From the NCBI GenBank assembly GCA_006227095.1, contig SBFZ01000273.1:1-5489 (forward strand): a stretch of 5,489 nt of DNA. Direction: 5' to 3'. The translations under genes were made by a program, and so were the position numbers. Below are positions 1-5,489 of this stretch, in pieces. The stretch is from Bacteroidota bacterium. Lineage in GTDB: Bacteria; Bacteroidota; Bacteroidia; Bacteroidales; VadinHA17. The number at the start of each line of letters is the position of its first letter. The first letter of the stretch is position 1. The notes under the pieces are model-generated. The model searched no databases. It was not told the DNA's origin and saw nothing but the letters and a program-made list of their open reading frames with translations.

Positions 1-110
1 ATTTAGTTTCATTGTTTCAATAGCTCCTTTTCCATTGGTTGAAAGAAACCTGTATGGAATATATCTGTTAAATATGTATGTGAAATAAGGGTCATGCAAG
101 TTTCATAAAA
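1..110. other. AT-rich intergenic region at the left edge, no secure gene
   Basis: This stretch lies downstream of the DUF5683 stop codon and holds no ORF of useful length. On the minus strand an ATG at 12-10 opens a frame (M-K-L-N) that runs off the window. It overlaps by ATGA the end of an 8-codon mini-ORF (35-9), and an AGGAG sequence at 28-24 lies 11 nt before it. This could be the start of the next co-oriented gene, but four codons cannot support a call. No strong terminator hairpin with a T-tract follows the DUF5683 gene. Only short TTTCA/TGAAA inverted pairs are present, which are easy to find by chance in AT-rich DNA. Confidence 0.5.
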
Positions 111-740
111 CTAGAACGTCTTTGTAATGCCAATTGTTATACCCGGTGACAGCCCGTAAAAGTTAAAATTCAGGGGTAAAACTGATGCCTTAAGGTCATC
201 GGAAATATCATAGTCAAACAGGCTGGCATCAACATGTGCATCAATTATTGTAAACAGGTACCATGCAGCTATACCGATATACGAAAGATCACGGTACTTA
301 CGGTAATAATCCACTCCGTTCAGGAGGGTGGTCTTGACCCACGACTCGGTGGATGGATTGTAGGTCTCGGGGTGAAGCACCGGATCATACTGCTCCGGGT
401 TCAGGTTTTTCAAAAGGGTGAGGTAGCTGTCTGTCTCCGGGATTATATCGGTAAAATCCTGGTAGGCGTTTATGAAAGTGTTGTAATTCCTTGTATTGAA
501 GGTAACTGCATATCCAAGTGCACCAAAGCCGGCATATACAAACGGGACCTTCCAGTATTTCCGGTTATATATCTGCCCGAGGCCGGGCAGGGCAGCGGCA
601 AACATGGTTGACCTTACAGGCTCAACAATGTATCTTTTCTCCTTCTCTCTTCTTGCAGGAATTGAGTCAGGTTGCTGACCGGAGGATATTGTTACCGTTG
701 CAAAAAGAAGAATTACCGCTATTTTGCTGCTGAGATTCAA
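111..740 (-). CDS. DUF5683 domain membrane-associated protein downstream of parB
   Basis: This is a 209-residue protein of the DUF5683 family, which is found in Bacteroidota next to parAB; its biochemical role is unknown. It has an N-terminal hydrophobic export signal (about residues 7-21), a family block LPGLGQIYN at 51-59 followed by YWKVPFVYAGFGALGY (62-77, probable membrane segment), and a second block at 145-183. The second block has YYRKYRDLS, then a hydrophobic stretch (154-166), then an acidic series D167, D171, D176, D178, D181 and D182. The length is normal for the family. The only plausible start is TTG at 740-738: the frame upstream has no ATG or GTG before a stop at 785-783, and the first internal ATG (Met46) would delete the signal and part of the domain. 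The gene begins 35 nt after the parB stop, so it is probably cotranscribed with parAB, possibly with its own promoter. Confidence 0.88.
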   Translation of the reverse strand: MNLSSKIAVILLFATVTISSGQQPDSIPARREKEKRYIVEPVRSTMFAAALPGLGQIYNRKYWKVPFVYAGFGALGYAVTFNTRNYNTFINAYQDFTDIIPETDSYLTLLKNLNPEQYDPVLHPETYNPSTESWVKTTLLNGVDYYRKYRDLSYIGIAAWYLFTIIDAHVDASLFDYDISDDLKASVLPLNFNFYGLSPGITIGITKTF

Positions 741-770
741 GGCAAACTTTACCGTTTGCCGGCAAATATA
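741..770 (-). promoter_or_regulatory. Alternating GGCAAA/TTTGCC arms overlapping a TAnnTTTG box before the DUF5683 gene
   Basis: The gap between parB and the DUF5683 gene holds three alternating copies of one short motif. On the plus strand they are GGCAAAC (741-747), GTTTGCC (754-760) and GGCAAAT (761-767). The first two form a perfect 7-bp stem with a 6-nt loop whose base abuts the TTG start codon. The last two form the 12-bp palindrome TTTGCCGGCAAA (755-766). On the minus strand TATATTTG at 770-763 fits the Bacteroidota -7 consensus exactly and shares its TTTG with the palindrome; no good -33 element sits at the expected distance. The layout fits an operator over an internal promoter, or an RNA hairpin limiting initiation at TTG. 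Both roles are inference. Confidence 0.4.
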
Positions 771-775
771 AGTAA

Positions 776-1663
776 TTACCTGTTAAGTTTGTCGAGCAAT
801 CCTATTATGCGTTCCATCTCATCGCTGTCAGCGAATGGGATGACTATCTTTCCCCTTCCCTTTTCATTGATGCGGAACTGTACTTCGGAACGGAATAGTG
901 TGCTGAGCTGTTTTGAGATCTCTTCGAACTCGGTGTTGAGTTTCTTTTTCTTCTCAATTTTCGCAGGGTCTTTTGAGGCAGCACTCTGCAGGTGTCTTAC
1001 CAGGTCTTCGGTAGCCCTGACTGAGAGGTCTTCCTCAATGATATGGTAAAATACATTAATCTGCCTGGCCGGATCTTCAATGTTCACCAGTGTACGTGCG
1101 TGACCCATGGTGAGGTTCCTGTTGCGGATCCCAAGCTGAATCTCTGCCGGCAGTCTCAGCAGGCGGAGGTAGTTTGCAACGGTGGAGCGCTGTTTACCCA
1201 CCCTGTCACTGAGCTGTTCCTGCGTCAGGCTGCATTCCTCAATGAGCCTCTGGTAGGTGATGGCCACTTCAATGGCATCGAGGTCTTCCCTCTGGATGTT
1301 TTCCACGAGGGCCATTTCCAGCATGGCGGTATCATCGGCAGTGCGTACATATGCCGGCACATGGGTCAGCCCTGCCATCCTTGCGGCACGGAGCCTCCGC
1401 TCACCTGCTATGAGCTGGTAACGGCCGTCACCGGTTTCACGTACTGTCAGCGGGACAACTATTCCCACCTGGCGGATTGAGGCGGTCAGTTCTTCAAGCG
1501 CCTGGTTGTCAAACCGGGTACGTGGCTGGAACGGATTGGCATCTATTGAATTGATGTCTATCTGAAGATTGGCCTCCACCTTTTTTTCAAGCACCTCTTT
1601 CTCAACACCTTCAATAAGGGCGCCGAGTCCCCTGCCCAGCGGGCTCTTTTTGGTCGTGTTCAT
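776..1663 (-). CDS. parB: ParB/Spo0J family chromosome partitioning protein
   Basis: This is a 295-residue ParB, the CTP-dependent DNA clamp that loads at parS, spreads along the origin region and stimulates ParA. The N-terminus carries the ParA-interacting motif LGRGLGALI (9-17). The ParB/sulfiredoxin-like N domain (about 35-125) includes NPFQPR (43-48), the CTP-binding box GERRLR (87-92) and ENIQRE (121-126). A helix-turn-helix parS-reading region follows at about 146-172 (LTQEQLSDRVGKQRSTVANY). A lysine-rich linker leads to a C-terminal dimerisation domain (about 240-295). Length and domain order are complete for chromosomal ParB. The start at 1663 is supported by an AGGAAAG ribosome-binding sequence ending 4 nt upstream. 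The gap after parA is 17 nt, so the two are almost certainly cotranscribed. No intact parS site is visible in the window. Confidence 0.97.
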   Translation of the reverse strand: MNTTKKSPLGRGLGALIEGVEKEVLEKKVEANLQIDINSIDANPFQPRTRFDNQALEELTASIRQVGIVVPLTVRETGDGRYQLIAGERRLRAARMAGLTHVPAYVRTADDTAMLEMALVENIQREDLDAIEVAITYQRLIEECSLTQEQLSDRVGKQRSTVANYLRLLRLPAEIQLGIRNRNLTMGHARTLVNIEDPARQINVFYHIIEEDLSVRATEDLVRHLQSAASKDPAKIEKKKKLNTEFEEISKQLSTLFRSEVQFRINEKGRGKIVIPFADSDEMERIIGLLDKLNR

Positions 1664-1680
1664 AACGCTTTCCTGCGGTT

Positions 1681-2460
1681 TTAGTTCTTTTGCCTGGCTT
1701 CCACCCGCTCGAGCAACTCACGGGCCAGGTTGAGATAATTGACCGTACCTCTCGATTCGGCATCATAGAGTATGGCCGGCTGCCCGTAGCTGGGAGCCTC
1801 AGAGAGTTTCACATTGCGCTGGATGATCGTATTGAAGACCATCTGCTGGAAGTGACGGGTAACCTCCTCAACCACCTGGTTGGCAAGACGCAGCCTGGAG
1901 TCATACATGGTAAGCAGAAATCCTTCAATCTCCAGGGCAGGATTGAGATTGGTCTGGATTATCTTGATGGTGTTCAGCAGCTTACCCAACCCCTCAAGAG
2001 CAAAATATTCGCACTGTACGGGTATGATCACAGAGTCAGCAGCAGTGAGCGCATTGACGGTCAGCAGGCCAAGTGACGGAGAACAGTCAATCAGGATATA
2101 ATCATAATCCGATACAACCGGGGCAATCACCTTCTTGAGGGTTTTTTCCCTCTCAGGCCTCTCAAGCATCTCTATCTCAGCTCCTACCAGGTCAATGTTC
2201 GAAGGGATTACCGAGAGATTCTCAATACCGCACTGAAGGACAGCCTGTCTCGGATTGATGCCGTCAATCAGGCAGTCATAGATGGTTGTCTTCACCTGCT
2301 TCAGGTCTATCCCAACCCCTGATGTGGCATTAGCCTGGGGGTCTGCATCAACAATAAGTACCCTCTTTTCAAGCGCCGCCAGACTCGCGGCCAGGTTGAT
2401 TGCAGTGGTCGTCTTTCCTACTCCTCCCTTCTGATTTGCCAGTGCTATAATCCTTGACAT
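1681..2460 (-). CDS. parA: ParA/Soj family chromosome partitioning ATPase
   Basis: This is a 259-residue ParA/Soj-type ATPase that binds DNA nonspecifically as an ATP dimer and drives segregation of ParB-parS complexes. It has the deviant Walker A motif KGGVGKTT (11-18, signature Lys11 and catalytic-site Lys16), the switch I/Walker A' block DADPQANAT (38-46), and Walker B ILIDCSPSLGLLT with Asp125. The length and absence of an N-terminal helix-turn-helix domain mark it as the small chromosomal type rather than a plasmid P1-type ParA. The start at 2460 lies directly before the P-loop strand and is preceded by an A-rich AAGGAAAAAAGGG leader. It is the first gene of a parA-parB-DUF5683 cluster with a likely promoter at 2493-2522. 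Confidence 0.97.
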   Translation of the reverse strand: MSRIIALANQKGGVGKTTTAINLAASLAALEKRVLIVDADPQANATSGVGIDLKQVKTTIYDCLIDGINPRQAVLQCGIENLSVIPSNIDLVGAEIEMLERPEREKTLKKVIAPVVSDYDYILIDCSPSLGLLTVNALTAADSVIIPVQCEYFALEGLGKLLNTIKIIQTNLNPALEIEGFLLTMYDSRLRLANQVVEEVTRHFQQMVFNTIIQRNVKLSEAPSYGQPAILYDAESRGTVNYLNLARELLERVEARQKN

Positions 2461-2492
2461 ATGATCCCTTTTTTCCTTAAATTAATGAGCTT

Positions 2493-2522
2493 CAAATTTA
2501 CAATTAATGCCATTGCCCGAAA
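2493..2522 (-). promoter_or_regulatory. Probable promoter of the parAB cluster
   Basis: On the minus strand TAAATTTG (2500-2493) matches the Bacteroidota -7 consensus TAnnTTTG exactly. A weak -33-like TTTC lies 18 nt upstream (2522-2519). Transcription starting a few bases after the box would leave a leader of roughly 25 nt ending in AAGGAAAAAAGGG before the parA ATG, a sensible arrangement. The consensus is established for Bacteroidota; its use here is inferred from sequence and position only. Confidence 0.5.
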
Positions 2523-2527
2523 GAGAG

Positions 2528-2560
2528 CCCCGGATGTTATTGTAAACAATTTTACCGGGG
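2528..2560 (-). terminator. GC-clamped inverted repeat after the glutaminyl cyclase gene, possible terminator
   Basis: CCCCGG (2528-2533) pairs with CCGGGG (2555-2560), and a second inverted pair ATTGT/ACAAT (2539-2543 and 2546-2550) sits inside, separated by an unpaired internal loop. Read on the minus strand it lies 44 nt after the stop of the glutaminyl cyclase gene and is followed by CTCTCTTTC, a poor U-tract. It may end the upstream HAD-cyclase transcript ahead of the parA promoter. The broken stem and weak tail make an intrinsic terminator only moderately likely. A protein-binding site upstream of parA is the alternative. Confidence 0.35.
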
Positions 2561-2604
2561 TTATTAACACGTTTTCAACAATGAAACAGAGGCTGTGAGC
2601 CGGG

Positions 2605-3729
2605 CTAGTTGCGGGTTAGCGGCGAGACGGTTATCTCGTACAGACGGGGCCAGTATTTGCCTGTGACAAAGAGACGCCTCCCCTCAGGATCCCAGGCGAT
2701 ACCATTCAGCACATCGGTCTCGGGAGTCCTCTCTTCACGCGGAAGGAGGTTGCCGAGTTCGACATATCCAAGGACCTTTCCGGTGGCAGGGTCAATACGC
2801 GCAATCCTGTCAGTCTGCCATATGTTTGCCCAGAGCTCACCGTCAATCATCTCGAGCTCGTTCAGGTTGTCAACAAGTCCCTTGTTGTCCCATACGTCAA
2901 CTGATGACAGTACGTTGAAGTCAGCATCGAGGAACCATATTACGTTTGTTCCGTCACTCATGACCAGGCTGTCGCCTGAGGTGGTCAGACCCCATCCCTG
3001 TGTCTGATAATAGATCCTGTTAATCTGTTTCAGGCTCTCTTTTTCATAGACAAAGCCCACCTTGCTTGTCCATGTAAGCTGGTAAATACGGTCACCCAGC
3101 AGTGCCACCCCTTCGCCGAAGAGGGACCCGTCAAGGTTTACCTGGCTAACCACCTTGCCTGTCGCGGGCTCCACCTTTCTTAGCGACGACTCACCCTGCT
3201 GGCCGGTCCCCTCATAGAAGAAGCCGTTTTCATAAACAAGTCCCTGTGTGTATGCCCTCCTGTCATGCGGGTAGCTCTTCACAACACGATATCTGTAGGT
3301 AACCGGAATGATGTCAGAAAGAAGGTTGACGAATAGGGTGACCGTCTGTGGCTTAGATACGGGGGAGAATGCAACCGCTCTTATTGATATCCTTCCCGGG
3401 TCTCCGTTCATTGTCAGTTCAGTTGAAGCCGGAAGTGTGGTAAAGGTTCCGGCAAGCCTGCTGCCAACCCATAGCTGTACTGAGTCAACCGCCACCTGTC
3501 CTGCCGCGTGTGCCACTGAAAAGACAACGGTGCCGGTACAGCTGAATGATGCATTGTCAGCAGGAGCCAGCACCTCAATGAGTCTCTTTGCAGGTCTCGG
3601 ATCGGCATCAGCAGCGGCCTGACTGTCACTGCCGCCCGGAGCCTTACGGCTTCCTGATGAGCCTGAGCATGAGATGATGGCCACAAGCGCGAAGCTCAGC
3701 AGCAGGGGATAAACTGCACATCTCTTCAT
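2605..3729 (-). CDS. Lipoprotein glutaminyl-peptide cyclotransferase (plant-type QC family)
   Basis: This 374-residue exported protein has a C-terminal domain (about 145-370) of the plant/bacterial-type glutaminyl cyclase family (Glu_cyclase_2, a five-bladed propeller) that converts N-terminal Gln to pyroglutamate. Family blocks seen are YPHDRRAYTQGLVYENG (153-169), YEGTGQQGESSLRKV (172-186), LFGEGVAL with Glu206 at a conserved acidic position, NELEMIDGELWANIWQTDRI, and DVLNGIAWDPEGRRLFVTGKYW near the end. The N-terminus is a signal peptide with a lipobox ending IIS-Cys21, so it should be lipid-anchored. The Ser/Gly-rich segment after the Cys lacks an acidic surface-export-like signal, which favours a periplasmic location. 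Residues about 50-135 look like a beta-sandwich, Ig-like domain inserted before the propeller. The gene starts 11 nt after the HAD gene, with no Shine-Dalgarno but an A-rich leader. Confidence 0.88.
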   Translation of the reverse strand: MKRCAVYPLLLSFALVAIISCSGSSGSRKAPGGSDSQAAADADPRPAKRLIEVLAPADNASFSCTGTVVFSVAHAAGQVAVDSVQLWVGSRLAGTFTTLPASTELTMNGDPGRISIRAVAFSPVSKPQTVTLFVNLLSDIIPVTYRYRVVKSYPHDRRAYTQGLVYENGFFYEGTGQQGESSLRKVEPATGKVVSQVNLDGSLFGEGVALLGDRIYQLTWTSKVGFVYEKESLKQINRIYYQTQGWGLTTSGDSLVMSDGTNVIWFLDADFNVLSSVDVWDNKGLVDNLNELEMIDGELWANIWQTDRIARIDPATGKVLGYVELGNLLPREERTPETDVLNGIAWDPEGRRLFVTGKYWPRLYEITVSPLTRN

Positions 3730-3740
3730 GTGTCTGTTTT

Positions 3741-4163
3741 TTATTTTTTGCCAAACAGGTTGAAACGGCGCCTCTTGATCTCACGCATTGCCTGTTCTTC
3801 CCTGTCAGACCAGGGATCAATCATATTGAGAACCTCACCCCACCCGGGGAATCCTCCGACATTCTTGTCATCAATGAAGATATCTACATTTATCTTCCGG
3901 GGAGTGCCGTCAGTCCACTGCTCCTCCGGGTAGTTCCTGTTGATGGCATAGAACTCTATTCCGTTCTGACGGCAGTAATCAACAGCTTCCTGGAGCTCCC
4001 TTCCTTCGCGAAAGGTCCACATTATCAGCAGGGCACCCCTCTTCTGCAGTTCCTTGAGGGTGATGAATGCAAACAGCTTCTCCTTCCCTATCGCCGGATA
4101 CTCATGATCAACGATGGTTCCGTCAAAGTCTACGGCTATCTTGATATTTGTCAGATCTCTCAT
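3741..4163 (-). CDS. Small HAD-type phosphatase, BT_0820-like
   Basis: This is a 140-residue cytoplasmic HAD-superfamily protein without a cap domain. Motif I is DFDGT (Asp12 nucleophile, Asp14 acid/base). Motif II is Thr50 in IMWTFREG, the motif III lysine is probably Lys90, and motif IV is IDDKN with Asp98/Asp99 for Mg2+. All catalytic positions are present, so it should be an active phosphohydrolase; the substrate cannot be read from the sequence. It resembles the small Bacteroidota HAD family that includes BT_0820. The C-terminus is basic (KRRRFNLFGKK). It is the first gene of a probable two-gene transcript with the glutaminyl cyclase and diverges from pssA. No functional link to either neighbour is obvious. 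Confidence 0.85.
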   Translation of the reverse strand: MRDLTNIKIAVDFDGTIVDHEYPAIGKEKLFAFITLKELQKRGALLIMWTFREGRELQEAVDYCRQNGIEFYAINRNYPEEQWTDGTPRKINVDIFIDDKNVGGFPGWGEVLNMIDPWSDREEQAMREIKRRRFNLFGKK

Positions 4164-4235
4164 AATCCGGTAGCAAAAATAAACAAATAATAGTTGTAAG
4201 GATTATTGTAATTTAGCAATGCCTCAAAAAGTGAT
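4164..4235. promoter_or_regulatory. Divergent AT-rich promoter region between the HAD gene and pssA
   Basis: This 72-nt AT-rich gap must hold the start signals for both divergent genes unless they are read from elsewhere. On the minus strand TATTTTTG (4181-4174) is an exact TAnnTTTG match for the HAD gene, but it would leave a leader of only a few bases and has no clear -33 partner. On the plus strand TAATTTAG (4209-4216) matches five of the six fixed positions ahead of pssA, again without a well-spaced -33 element. Neither gene has a good Shine-Dalgarno sequence. The individual boxes are uncertain; the regional call is firmer. Confidence 0.45.
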
Positions 4236-4952
4236 ATGACAAGACATATACCCAATACTATTACCCTCCTTAACCTGGTGTGTGGTTTTGCTGCAACCAT
4301 TTATGCTGTAAAAGGTTATAATGATTATGCATCATTCTGCATAATGGCAGGGATGGTATTTGACTTTTCTGACGGATTTGCGGCCAGGTTACTGAAGGCT
4401 TACTCTGACATCGGGAAAGACCTCGACAGCCTTGCTGATGTTGTCACCTTCGGGATAGCTCCGGGTGCGATTGTAATGAGCATGCTGACAAAGGCAGGGC
4501 TTGACTTGTTACCGGCGTTTGCCGCAGCTGCCCTTATACCTGCCGCCTCGGCCCTCAGGCTGGCAAAATTCAATAATGACACCCGCCAGGCGGTCACCTT
4601 CAGGGGCCTGGCTACCCCTGCCAGCGCTTTCACTGTGGTATCAGTTGCCCTGGCTGCATCCCTTACTGACAGCCGGATCTATGATACTATGGCCGGATCA
4701 CCGCTCTTTGTGATTCTCCTTACCCTCTTCCTGGCGGTAATGATGCTGGTGAATGTGCCGATGTTTTCACTGAAGCTGACCAGTACCCGGTGGAAGGGAA
4801 ACGAAGAACGTTATCTTTTTGCATCGGTAAGCCTTCTTCTGCTGGTTATATTCAGGGTGGCCGCACTGCCGATGATAATGGCTGCATATATCCTGATCTC
4901 ACTGCTCTTCCCTCTGGCCACGGGAAGGCGGACAGGAACAGGATCCGCATAG
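4236..4952 (+). CDS. pssA: CDP-diacylglycerol--serine O-phosphatidyltransferase
   Basis: This 238-residue integral membrane enzyme transfers the phosphatidyl group from CDP-diacylglycerol to serine, giving phosphatidylserine, the precursor of phosphatidylethanolamine. The complete CDP-alcohol phosphatidyltransferase motif is present: Asp43, Asp46-Gly47, Ala50-Arg51, Gly60, Asp64 and Asp68 with exact family spacing. The serine-specific assignment rests on the N-terminal HIPNTITLLNLVCGFAA (4-20), RLAKFN (108-113) and GLATPASA (124-131), which are typical of Gram-positive/Bacteroidota-type PssA. Hydrophobic segments lie at about 9-25, 30-44, 75-107, 128-143, 155-174, 193-210 and 211-229. The ATG at 4236 places the conserved start region correctly. 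The last residues, RRTGTGSA (231-238), are encoded inside a tandem repeat shared with the facing gene. No psd gene is adjacent here. Confidence 0.93.
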   Translation: MTRHIPNTITLLNLVCGFAATIYAVKGYNDYASFCIMAGMVFDFSDGFAARLLKAYSDIGKDLDSLADVVTFGIAPGAIVMSMLTKAGLDLLPAFAAAALIPAASALRLAKFNNDTRQAVTFRGLATPASAFTVVSVALAASLTDSRIYDTMAGSPLFVILLTLFLAVMMLVNVPMFSLKLTSTRWKGNEERYLFASVSLLLLVIFRVAALPMIMAAYILISLLFPLATGRRTGTGSA

Positions 4953-5069
4953 CTGTCACATCGGCTCACCCGGCAGGCGGGCAGGCACCGGAACCGCGAA
5001 GCTGTAAACTCAATCTGCAGGCGGGCAGGCACCGGAACCCCGCAGACGCTTCATAACCTCATCCTGCAG
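4928..5069. repeat. Three-unit degenerate tandem repeat across the pssA / DAHPS-CM convergent junction
   Basis: Read on the minus strand, three head-to-tail units of 49, 44 and 49 bp occupy 5069-5021, 5020-4977 and 4976-4928. Each begins CTGCAG or CTGCCG, continues with a TGAG, and ends in a GGTTCC..CCTGCCCGC-like block. The core GCAGGCGGGCAGGC plus ACCGGAACC is identical over 23 bp at 4973-4995 and 5017-5039. The outer unit is diverged: 26 of 33 bases match between 4924-4956 and 4973-5005. Unit one is the C-terminal coding end of the chorismate mutase gene, whose TGA stop falls in unit two; unit three covers the last eight pssA codons and stop. No classic terminator hairpin is visible here. 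Confidence 0.75.
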
Positions 5070-5489
5070 CCGGATTGATTCTTCATGGATGATTCTTATC
5101 ACCCGTCCCACAAACTCACTGTCAAGTCCTTCGCTGACGCCGTGCTGTGTACGTGACTCGAGTATTTCAAGCCATCGTTCAAGCTGGAAGACGGTTACAC
5201 CATTGCGGCACTTGAACTCTCCCATCTCTTCTGATATCCGCATCCTGGCAGCGATCAGCCCAATCAGCTGGTGGTCAATCGAATCTATCCTGTTACGCAG
5301 TTCCTCAAGGTGATTGATGAACCTGATGTCTCCCGAGCTGGAAGTGCGGAACTGCAGTTCACTCATCATCCTGCCGAAGGTTTCAGGGTCAAGTTGTTGT
5401 TCCCTGTCGCTCAGCGCGTGTGAGGGGTCATGGTGTACCTCAATCATCAGGCCGGCCATATTCATGTCAAGGGCTTTCTGGGCTGCTTC
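5010..5489 (-). CDS. Bifunctional DAHP synthase / chorismate mutase, C-terminal part (5' end outside window)
   Basis: The frame is open to the right edge, so only the last 159 residues are seen. The first 35 visible residues, with AGLMIEVHHDP followed by ALSDREQQL, are the end of a class I DAHP synthase of the KDO8P-synthase-like subtype; the Glu of MIEVH and the Asp of LSD, 11 residues apart, match known metal ligands. The rest is an AroQ-fold chorismate mutase: LRNRIDSIDHQLIGLIAARM (helix 1), the active-site Lys of GEFKCRNG, the LERWLEIL helix, and a final helix with IIHEES. The fusion makes DAHP and converts chorismate to prephenate, and the mutase domain may also take part in feedback control. 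A Met inside the synthase portion (at 5465) is not the true start. The terminal GSGACPPAD is largely repeat-encoded. pssA faces it, so no tyrA follows. Confidence 0.92.
   Translation of the reverse strand, partial: EAAQKALDMNMAGLMIEVHHDPSHALSDREQQLDPETFGRMMSELQFRTSSSGDIRFINHLEELRNRIDSIDHQLIGLIAARMRISEEMGEFKCRNGVTVFQLERWLEILESRTQHGVSEGLDSEFVGRVIRIIHEESIRLQDEVMKRLRGSGACPPAD

Noticed and set aside
1..12. Start of a next minus-strand gene (ATG at 12-10 with AGGAG upstream)
   Set aside because: Only four codons are inside the window; described under the left-edge region but not called as a gene.
234..611. 125-codon plus-strand ORF antisense to the DUF5683 gene
   Set aside because: Shadow of a gene with conserved family blocks; no independent coding evidence.
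1431..1446. GTTTCACGT inside parB, resembling a parS half-site
   Set aside because: Only the left half matches; the right half is ACTGTC rather than GAAACA, so it is not a palindrome and codes for conserved ParB residues.
1043..1480. 145-codon plus-strand ORF antisense to parB
   Set aside because: It lies wholly inside the clearly real parB in the opposite frame, has no recognisable domain or start context, and reads as a shadow ORF.
1690..2076. 128-codon plus-strand ORF antisense to parA
   Set aside because: Fully contained in parA; its composition follows from parA codons and no family resemblance is seen.
2561..2569. TTATTAACA as a DnaA box marking an origin
   Set aside because: Two mismatches at positions normally conserved in TTATCCACA, no cluster of further boxes and no dnaA or gidA-type neighbour; nothing supports an origin here.
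4811..5032. Minus-strand ORF of 73 codons across the pssA/aro junction
   Set aside because: It reads the tandem repeat and the antisense of pssA; Arg/Cys-rich sequence with no domain, best explained by the repeat in another frame.
5010..5465. Stand-alone 151-residue chorismate mutase starting at the Met at 5465
   Set aside because: The frame stays open to the window edge and the residues around that Met (ALDMNMAGLMIEVHHDP) are the conserved end of a DAHP synthase domain, so the gene is a truncated fusion.

Overview
The window looks like a piece of a Bacteroidota chromosome, most likely a Bacteroidales-type organism of moderate GC. Four things point that way: a DUF5683 gene directly behind parAB, a small HAD phosphatase resembling Bacteroides BT_0820, the 3' end of a DAHP synthase with chorismate mutase fused at its C-terminus, and promoter-like boxes fitting the Bacteroidota -7 consensus TAnnTTTG with generally weak Shine-Dalgarno signals. 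No mobile element, CRISPR array, tRNA or rRNA is visible. The content is largely core housekeeping.

Layout from left to right. Bases 1-110 are AT-rich and hold no secure gene. Bases 111-2460 form a minus-strand cluster, parA, then parB, then a DUF5683 membrane protein, with gaps of 17 and 35 nt. It is preceded by a 144-nt intergenic region (2461-2604) holding a promoter-like box, a GC-clamped inverted repeat and a degenerate parS-like element. Bases 2605-4163 form a second minus-strand pair: a HAD phosphatase, then, 11 nt later, a lipoprotein of the plant-type glutaminyl cyclase family. A 72-nt AT-rich divergent region (4164-4235) separates this pair from plus-strand pssA (4236-4952), which converges on the 3' end of the DAHP synthase/chorismate mutase gene, cut by the right edge.

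ParA and ParB work together in chromosome origin segregation; the membrane-associated DUF5683 protein travels with them but has no assigned role. PssA makes phosphatidylserine, the precursor of phosphatidylethanolamine. The DAHPS/CM fusion couples the first shikimate step to the branch point for phenylalanine and tyrosine. The glutaminyl cyclase would cap N-terminal Gln of exported proteins as pyroglutamate.

Two local structures are not explained by the genes. First, a degenerate three-unit tandem repeat of 44-49 bp (4928-5069) spans the pssA/aro convergent junction and supplies the C-terminal codons of both proteins. Second, a compact array of three alternating GGCAAA-type arms sits between parB and the DUF5683 gene, overlaps a perfect TAnnTTTG box and abuts an apparent TTG start codon. 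I see no convincing new multi-gene system.
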